A stretch of DNA of 5,437 nucleotides, taken from contig JAMNXX010000210.1 in assembly GCA_023623095.1 (NCBI GenBank), positions 1 through 5,437 of the forward strand, read 5' to 3'. This document shows positions 1-5,437 of the stretch, piece after piece. Numbering within the stretch: position 1 is the first letter of the stretch; every line of letters begins with the position of its first letter. Both the position numbers and the translations under genes were made by a program. This DNA is from Bacillota bacterium (GTDB taxonomy: Bacteria; Bacillota; Clostridia; Peptostreptococcales; Thermotaleaceae). Below the pieces are notes generated by a model. That model worked only from the letters and a program-made list of their open reading frames with translations, was not told where the DNA came from and did not search any database.

Positions 1-1
1 A

Positions 2-3000
2 AGGCTTTTCCAGGAGCTGGGTTGTAAAAAATCCCCTGATATGCTTCATTCAAATTCGGTTTCTATCTATTTGAGCGGGATTTTTTTGATCACGGTTTTG
101 ATTGCAGGAGCCCTCGGATTTTATGCGTATCGGGTTTCCGGAAATCTTTTTATCAGCATTTTAGCGGGGATTGTGACGCTGGTTCCGGCGAGCGATATTG
201 CTGTGACAGGGATCAATTGGCTGACGATGCGGATGATTCCTCCGACTTTTTTGCCGAAAATGGAATACCGGGAAGGGATTCCGGATGAAGCAGCTACCAT
301 TGTGGTGATTCCGGCGCTTCTAACGAGCGTTGAGATGGTTGAAAAGCTGTTAGAACGGTTAGAAATCTATTATGCGGGCAACAAGGACAAAAATATTTTT
401 TTCGGGCTGATTGGAGATTTCAAAGACGGGAAAAATGAGACGGAGCCTGAGGATGAAAAAATTGAAAATGCTGCGGCAGAAGGAATTCGCAGGCTCAATA
501 AAAAATACGGACGGGATGGCGATCGTTTCTTTTATCTTCACCGGCGCCGGCAGTACAACGAAAAACAGAAACTCTGGATGGGCTGGGAGCGGAAAAGGGG
601 AGCCCTCGTCGAATTCAATGAATGGTTGTTAGGCGCAAAGGATACTTCTTTTTATCGAATTGTCGGGAATCCTGCGAATTTGATCGGAAAGATTCGATAT
701 GTGATTACATTGGATGCGGACACCCGCCTCTATTTAGATGTTGCGAGAAAGCTGATCGGTACCATTGCCCATCCCCTTCATCATGCTGTGCTGGATGGGG
801 AGAAAAAGATCGTTGTTGACGGATATGGGCTTATTCAGCCGAAGATCGGAATTGATGTGGACAGCGCAAATCATTCTGTGTTTACAAAGATTTATGCAGG
901 GCAGGGCGGGATCGATACATATAGCACCGCTGTTTCCGATGTTTATCAGGATTTGATGGGAGAAGGGATCTTTACAGGAAAAGGCATCTATGATCTGCAT
1001 GCTTTTTCCAATACATTAACAAAAGCGATTCCGGACAATACGTTGCTGAGCCATGATCTGCTGGAGGGCAGTTATCTGCGGACAGGGCTTGCTACGGATA
1101 TCGAATTGATCGATGGGTATCCCGGAAAATATAGTTCTTTTATGGTTCGGCTGCACAGGTGGGTGAGAGGAGATTGGCAGCTGATCCGTTGGCTGAAGGG
1201 GACCATAAGGGATCGGACAGGAAGAAAAATTAAAAATCCCCTTTCACTGCTGTCGAGATGGAAGATATTTGATAATTTGAGAAGAAGCTTAGTATCTGTA
1301 AGCCTTCTGCTCCTTTTTATATTGGGATTGACTGTTTTTCCGGGGAGAGCATCGATCTGGATAGGATTTGGATTTTTTGTATTCGGCATGCCTCTATGGC
1401 TGGAAGGGCTCAGCCTTATCTGTTCAGGATTTCAGGGATGCGGAAACAGAAAACTGAACCGAAATATCATATATGGAGCAAAGGCAGTATTGTATCAGAT
1501 TGTGCTCCAATTTGTATTTTTGCCTTACCATGCGTATCTGATGAGCGATGCAATCCTGAGAACGCTTTACCGGGTCTGGATTTCAAAGACAAATTTATTG
1601 GAATGGACGACTGCAGCAGATGTAGAAAGGAGATTGAAAAACGATCTTCAAAGCTTTATCAAAAGAATGCGAATGGCGATTGTCATTGCATTGATTCTTT
1701 TGATCTTGGTCCTGTTGCTTAACGTTCAAAATACAGCATATGCAGTTTTGTTTGGTGTAATCTGGGCTGTTTCTCCTGCTGTTGCATATTGGATTAGCAG
1801 AGAGGAGAAAGAAGAGATCCTTCGATTGGGAGAAGCGGATCACCAAACCCTTCGACGGATTGCAAGAAAAACATGGGCATATTACGAAGATTTTGCAGGA
1901 GCACAAGATCATTATCTGCCGCCGGATAATTACCAAGAAAATCCTCCAAATGGGGTGGCCCATCGGACTTCCCCAACCAATATCGGATTTTATTTGCTTT
2001 CCATTTTGGCGGCACGGGATTTGGGATACCTGACAACAGGAAAAATGCTGGAGAAGATCAATCAGACATTAACCACTGTCGAAAAGTTGGATACGTGGAA
2101 AGGGCATCTGTATAATTGGTATAATACCAAGACATTGGAACTGCTCCGTCCCATGTATATTTCGACGGTAGACAGCGGAAACTTTATCGGGTATCTCATC
2201 ACGCTGAAACAGGGCTTATTGGAGTATCTGGAGAGACCGATTCTTGATCCCAATCTGATCCGCGGTTTAAAAGATACGTTCGAATTGATTGATGAAGAAG
2301 AAAGGGCAGATGTGGATTTTTCCATTCTGTCTCGTAGAGAAGAAATGACTTGGAACGAATGGATTGAATGGATCGATGCAGCCCAATCGGTTCAAAAAGA
2401 ACTTCCAAAAGATATTTGTGAAACGCTGCGGCCTACGCCGTTTAATCAAAAGCAGTTTTTGGAATGTCTATCAAAAGTAAATTGGGCGAAAAAGTTTCAA
2501 AATATGCTGGAAGATTTACAAACAGAAACCGATCGACTCTTTGTCGCTCCAATTTCCCAGGAAGAGAAAGAAAGCGGCGGAGAAATATACAACCAGCTTG
2601 AAGTTCTTGGAGACGGTGTTTCTTTAAATGCCCTAAAGGAATTGTATGATCATCTGCTTCGGCAGGCTGATCAGAGGATGGAATTGGATTTTGCTTCCGA
2701 TGCAGAAAAGGAAGCACTGCAGCGTTTTAAAGAAAAAATCAATACAGCCAAAAACAATGTAGAATCCATGATCGGTGCGGTGCATGATCTGGTTTCGCGG
2801 ATCGATGGGATCGTTGAAGAAACGGATTTCAGCCCGTTATATGATCCGAAGAAAAATTTATTTTCTATCGGATATGATGTTCATGAAAATAAGCTGACAA
2901 ATTCCTATTACGATCTATTGGCTTCAGAAGCGAGGGTAGCGAGTTATATTGCCGTTACCCGCAGGCAGGTTCCCAAAATTCATTGGAAGCGATTAGGGAG

Positions 3001-5437
3001 GACGCTCACGATTGCAGATGGATATAAGGCGCTTGTCTCATGGACAGGAACGATGTTTGAGTATTTTATGCCGCCGCTGATATTGAAAAACTACAGAAAT
3101 ACATTGATGGATGAAACATATGCTACGGTCATCAATGCGCAGAAGCAGTACGGAAAGAAAAGAAATGTTCCCTGGGGCACGTCTGAATCCGGATATTATG
3201 CATTTGATATGCATTTGAATTATCAGTATAAAGCATTCGGCGTACCGGATCTGGGATTGAAAAGGGGATTGGTCAATGATATGGTGATTTCCCCTTATTC
3301 AACAATTCTAGGGCTTCCTTTTGAACCTCAAGGAGTGATGGAGAATCTCTATCGGCTGATCCGGGACGGGGTAGAAGGAGCATATGGATTTTACGAAGCG
3401 ATTGATTACACGCCGGAGAGGCTGGTTCACGGGCAGAAAAAAGAACTGGTGAGAAATTTCATGGCACATCACCAGGGGATGATATTGCTTGCTCTGAACA
3501 ATTACTTAAACGACAATACGATGCAAAAAAGATTCCATTCCGATCCGGTGATCGCATCCGGAGAGATCCTGCTTCAAGAAAAGATCCCTGTTCGAGCGAT
3601 CATCACAAAAGAATATAAAGAACCTGTAAGACCATTGGAAGTGCCAAAGAGAGAAGAGATCAAACTTGTGAGGAAGTATCATGAGCCTGCGGAGATTCTT
3701 CCCCGATGTCATATTCTTTCTAATGGGAAGTATTTTGTGATGGTAACGGATGCGGGAAGCGGATACAGCAAAAATGAAGGCATACAAGTAAGCAGATGGA
3801 GAGAAGACAGGTTAGCAGGGAAATACGGCACATTTATATTTTTGAGAGATGTTGAAAAGGATCGGGTCTGGACTTCTGCATTCGATCCCCTCGGTGTAGA
3901 ACCGGACGGCTATCAAGTCAATTTTTCATTGGATAAAGCTGAGTTTTTCAGAACGGATGAAAATATCGATACTCATACGGAAATTGTCGTATCTCCGGAG
4001 GACGATGTAGAAATTCGAAAAGTCAGCTTGACAAACCATCGAAGTGAGCCTGTATTGATCGAGGTAACGAGTTATTTTGAAACGGTTCTTGCAGATCAGG
4101 CTGCAGATGTGGCCCATCCTGCTTTCAGCAATTTATTTATTCGCACGGAAGCAATAGAGCAGTATGGAGCTTTGATCGCATCTAGGAGGCCCCGGATGGA
4201 AGGAAATCCAACGATTTGGGCAGCACATATTTCTGTTGTGGAAGGCGGCGAGACCATCGGAAATATGCAATATGAAACGAATCGCAGCAATTTCATTGGC
4301 AGAGGCAGGGATATTTCCGATCCCGTCGCTTTGTCTAAGCCCCTTTCCAATACGACGGGTCCTGTGTTGGATCCGATCATGAGCATCCGGAGGCTGATCA
4401 AAATTCCTCCCGGAGAAAGTGCAACCGTTACCTATATTACCGGAGTCGCCAAGGACCGGGAGACGATCCTCGAGATTGCGCAAAAATACCATGATCCCGC
4501 TTCGATAGAAAGAAGTTTTCAGCTGGCTTATACCCGAAGCCAGATGGAGATGGCCTATCTGGATCTGAAAGCGGAAGAAGTGGAAACGTATCAGGATATG
4601 ATTTCCCATATTGTTTTCTTGAGCCCCTGCAGGAAAAAATATGAGGATATTTTGAAGAAAAATGAAAGAGGGCAATCGAATCTTTGGGCATATGGAATAT
4701 CGGGGGATTATCCGATCGTTCTGCTCAGCATCAAACGGGAAGAGGATATGGATCAGGTGATTCAACTGCTCAAGGCCCATGAATATTGGAGGATGAAAGG
4801 TTTAAGCGTGGATCTGGTTATCCTCAATGAAGATGAGAGCAGTTATCTGCAGCCGCTGCAGCAGCTTTTAAAAGAAACGGTACGCAATAAATATGGAAAC
4901 GATATGCAGGATCGTCCGGGAGGTGTTTTTATTCGAGATGCCAATGGGATGCCAAAAGAAGATATCCATCTGCTTTATGCAGCTGCTCGGATCATTTTAA
5001 AAGCAGGAAACGGATCGATTCGCGTTCAGCTTAAGGTGGAGGACTGTGCAGAAGATCTTCCGGAAGAAAAGCGTTTTAGCGGGGAAATCACCTCGTATCC
5101 CAGCAAGGAAAGGCCGTTGGATCTTGATTACTTCAATGATTATGGCGGATTCCAAAAGGATGGAAAAGCATATGTGATTCGGCTGAAAGAAAATATGCAT
5201 ACGCCGGCGCCGTGGATCAATGTTTTATCCAACAAGGGATTTGGATGCATTGTTACGGAAAGCGGATCCGGATTTACTTGGGCAGAAAACAGCCGTGAAA
5301 ATAAATTGACCCCGTGGTCCAATGATCCGGTATCCGATACCCCTGGAGAGGCGATTTACCTGCGGGATGAGGAAAATGGAGAATTTTGGACGATTACACC
5401 TCTCCCTGTCCGCCGACAAGAGACATATACCGTTTAT
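2..5437 (+). CDS. ndvB: Cyclic beta-1,2-glucan synthase (Cgs/NdvB/ChvB family), partial at both ends
   Basis: One uninterrupted frame of 1,812 codons fills the window, with no start or stop codon boundary inside it. Family members are inner-membrane enzymes that polymerise glucose from UDP-glucose into beta-1,2-glucan, control chain length by phosphorolysis and close the chain into a ring. The sequence shows the expected order: two membrane helices, a GT84 domain (D238-A-D240, E321-G, H351-D352, R383-L-H-R386-W387), five membrane helices with the family segment LLEWTTAAD (532-540), a GH189/glycoamylase-type domain (HRTSPTNIGFYLLS from 654, HLYNWYNT at 702-709, VDSGN at 723-727, SWTGTMFEYFMP at 1013-1024, MAHHQGM at 1154-1160) and GH94-type sandwiches. 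The usual length is about 2,800-2,900 residues, so the N-terminal end and the C-terminal GH94 catalytic barrel lie outside. I saw no frameshift or internal stop. The symbol is borrowed from the rhizobial homologue; 'glucoamylase family protein' or 'GH36-type glycosyl hydrolase domain protein' would be the same family under automated names. Neighbouring genes and regulation cannot be judged. Confidence 0.93.
65..214 (+). other. N-terminal membrane segments (two predicted helices before GT84)
   Basis: Residues about 22-43 (from IYLSGIFLITVLIAG to FYAY) and about 49-71 (LFISILAGIVTLVPASDIAV and following) are two long hydrophobic stretches separated by the short polar turn RVSGN. They sit directly before the glycosyltransferase domain, as expected for Cgs proteins, where the helices anchor the GT84 domain at the cytoplasmic face. 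The stretch ILAGIVTLVPASDIAV, then NWL and the PP-x-F-LPKM motif (80-87), is family-typical. More membrane helices probably lie upstream of the window. Boundaries are by eye from hydrophobicity; topology was not computed. Confidence 0.75.
293..1201 (+). other. GT84 glycosyltransferase domain (beta-1,2-glucan polymerisation)
   Basis: This is the domain that transfers glucose from UDP-glucose onto the growing beta-1,2-glucan. It opens with a Rossmann-like strand (ATIVVIPALLTS, about 98-109), then GDF (138-140) and the conserved WMGWERKRGAL (192-202). The DxD-type metal/nucleotide motif is D238-A-D240 in TLDADTRL. QPKIGI follows at 279-284, GEGIFTGKGIYDL at 320-332, HDLLEGSYLRTG from 351 (with D352 and E355), and RLHRWVRGDWQ at 383-393, which supplies the (Q/R)xxRW motif as R383-L-H-R386-W387. 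All signature positions expected of a processive inverting transferase of this family appear intact, so this half of the enzyme should be active. Function is inferred from the family; the motifs are read directly. Confidence 0.88.
1286..1795 (+). other. Central membrane block (five predicted helices) linking GT84 to the cyclization domain
   Basis: Hydrophobic stretches are visible at about residues 429-446 (SLVSVSLLLLFILGLTVF), 451-470 (SIWIGFGFFVFGMPLWLEGL), 493-514 (AKAVLYQIVLQFVFLPYHAY and following), 557-573 (RMAIVIALILLILVLLL, shifted slightly) and 579-598 (AYAVLFGVIWAVSPAVAYWI). Between the third and fourth lies the cytoplasm-like segment LYRVWISKTNLLEWTTAADVE, a strongly conserved Cgs block. 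The arrangement fits a pore-like membrane unit between polymerase and cyclase. With the two helices before GT84, seven are visible here. Helix ends and topology are by eye. Confidence 0.7.
1844..3526 (+). other. Cyclization domain, GH189 / 'glycoamylase' (PF10091-like) type
   Basis: In Cgs proteins this alpha-helical domain, related in fold to bacterial beta-1,2-glucanases, closes the linear glucan into a ring by transglycosylation (established for the isolated domain of a Thermoanaerobacter homologue, which founded family GH189). Family blocks seen here in order are GVAHRTSPTNIGFYLLS (651-667), WKGHLYNWYNT (699-709), YISTVDSGNFIGYL (719 onward), LFSIGYDV (953-960), YYDLLASEAR, SWTGTMFEYFMP (1013-1024), NVPWGTSESGYYAFD (1055-1069), YGFYEAIDYTPERL (1129 onward) and MAHHQGM (1154-1160). 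Conserved acids that could serve in catalysis are E1062 (in SES) and E1132 (in FYEAID), with E1020 (in MFEY) as a further candidate; I cannot assign acid/base and nucleophile from sequence alone. It is the only part of the enzyme that can be called complete besides GT84. Confidence 0.82.
2249..2836 (+). other. Charged helical insert within the cyclization domain region
   Basis: Residues about 750-945, between the VDSGN block and the LFSIGYDV block, are rich in Glu, Lys, Asp and Gln with few family signatures. Examples are the EEERADVDF start, the repeated W-x-E/I-W pattern at TWNEWIEWID, and the KEALQRFKEKINTAKNNVESMI stretch, which looks amphipathic and helical. Cgs homologues carry a variable helical connection at this place, so this is a normal but poorly conserved part of the protein and not an inserted gene. 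No catalytic or binding motif is recognised in it. Confidence 0.55.
3674..4501 (+). other. First GH94 N-terminal-type beta-sandwich domain
   Basis: Residues about 1225-1500 resemble the non-catalytic beta-sandwich that precedes the catalytic barrel in GH94 phosphorylases (cellobiose phosphorylase, cyclic glucan synthase; older Pfam name Glyco_transf_36). Signatures are ILSNGKYFVMVTDAGSGYS (1238-1256), W1266 with D1269, the FLRD block (1280-1283) with W1290, AFDPL (1293-1297), then alternating strands such as VEIRKVSLTNHRSEPVLIEVTSYFE and the WAAHI/RSNFIGRGRD blocks. This first sandwich is normally not followed by its own active barrel in the Cgs family; it probably shapes substrate passage between cyclase and phosphorylase. 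Domain ends are approximate. Confidence 0.75.
4499..5071 (+). other. Conserved connecting segment between the two GH94-type sandwiches
   Basis: Residues about 1500-1690 begin with a long helix (QMEMAYLDLKAEEVETYQDM) and hold the family block LWAYGISGDYPIVLL (1561-1575), followed by HEYWRMKGLSVDLVILNED. In known Cgs proteins the same block lies between the first and second sandwich. It has strand-helix character but no recognised catalytic triad or metal site. I infer a structural or vestigial role; it could be the reduced remnant of a barrel that once followed the first sandwich. Confidence 0.55.
5099..5437 (+). other. Start of the second GH94 N-terminal-type beta-sandwich, cut by the window end
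   Basis: From residue about 1700 the sequence restarts the sandwich pattern: YFNDYGGF (1710-1717), strands ending in INVLSNKGFGCIVTESGSGFTW (1739-1760), KLTPWSNDP (1768-1776) and EAIYLRDEENGEFWTITPLPV (1784-1803). This is the sandwich that in the family packs directly on the catalytic GH94 barrel, which carries out phosphorolysis of beta-1,2-glucosidic bonds and so controls ring size. The barrel and its general-acid Asp lie beyond base 5437 and cannot be checked here. Confidence 0.78.

Noticed and set aside
71..87. GC-containing stretch followed by seven T, resembling an intrinsic terminator
   Set aside because: No stable inverted repeat precedes the T run; the run encodes Ile-Phe-Leu within the first membrane helix, inside the open frame.
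1396..1722. Plus-strand alternative frame of 108 codons
   Set aside because: It overlaps the membrane block in another frame. The main frame there encodes hydrophobic helices and the conserved LLEWTTAAD block; the alternative product is Cys-rich and featureless.
1595..2036. Two overlapping minus-strand frames (1595-1963 and 1794-2036)
   Set aside because: Both are antisense to the start of the cyclization domain, overlap each other, and show no domain, ribosome binding site or promoter of their own.
2111..2125. Two TATAAT sequences resembling -10 promoter boxes
   Set aside because: They encode the conserved family motif LYNWYNT (Tyr-Asn codons), and I saw no matching -35 element or internal gene downstream. 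The similarity is explained by the codons.
2357..2374. Near-perfect tandem 9-base repeat (gaatggatt, gaatggatc)
   Set aside because: It encodes EWI twice within a helical stretch and has only two units; too short to call a repeat element.
4133..4780. Longest closed reading frame on the minus strand (215 codons)
   Set aside because: It lies wholly antisense to the conserved GH94-type region. Its product is rich in His, Ile, Phe and Arg with no recognisable domain, as expected of the complement of a coding frame, and the sense frame has clear family motifs throughout.
4847..4861. Two CTGCAG palindromes close together
   Set aside because: They fall in codons for a Leu-Gln-Pro-Leu-Gln-Gln-Leu helix. 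Two six-base palindromes in 5.4 kb of this composition are not remarkable and no further symmetry surrounds them.

Overview
The window lies entirely inside one very large protein-coding gene on the + strand. The reading frame that starts at base 2 stays open to the last base: 1,812 codons with no stop, and neither the gene's start nor its end is present. The protein is recognisable by motif order as a cyclic beta-1,2-glucan synthase (Cgs, also called NdvB or ChvB). This is a membrane-bound enzyme that builds a beta-1,2-glucan chain from UDP-glucose, trims it and closes it into a ring. Residue numbers below count from the first complete codon in the window (residue 1 = bases 2-4), not from the true start of the protein.

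Layout along the protein: two membrane segments (about residues 22-71); a GT84 glycosyltransferase domain (about 98-400) with DAD, EG, HD and RxxRW motifs; five more membrane segments (about 429-598); a large alpha-helical domain of the GH189/'glycoamylase' type (about 615-1175), which in this family performs ring closure; a first GH94-type beta-sandwich (about 1225-1500); a conserved connecting segment (about 1500-1690); and the beginning of a second GH94-type beta-sandwich (about 1700 onward), cut by the window end. The catalytic GH94 phosphorylase barrel should follow just downstream. Family members are usually about 2,800-2,900 residues long, so roughly a third of the protein is missing, mostly at the C-terminus.

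The host is probably a Firmicute, most likely a clostridial-type bacterium. The composition is moderate (mid-40s percent G+C by eye, not counted), Arg codons AGA/AGG and Ile codon ATA are common beside CGG, and the protein reads more like the Firmicutes versions than the GC-rich proteobacterial NdvB/ChvB. This is an inference from codon use and remembered family resemblance.

There is no intergenic DNA, RNA gene, mobile element, CRISPR array or convincing regulatory site. All other open frames on both strands are shadows of this gene. I do not see a new type of system. The points worth a second look are the three-activity architecture, the candidate catalytic acids of the cyclization domain, and a clear internal duplication of the GH94 N-terminal sandwich.
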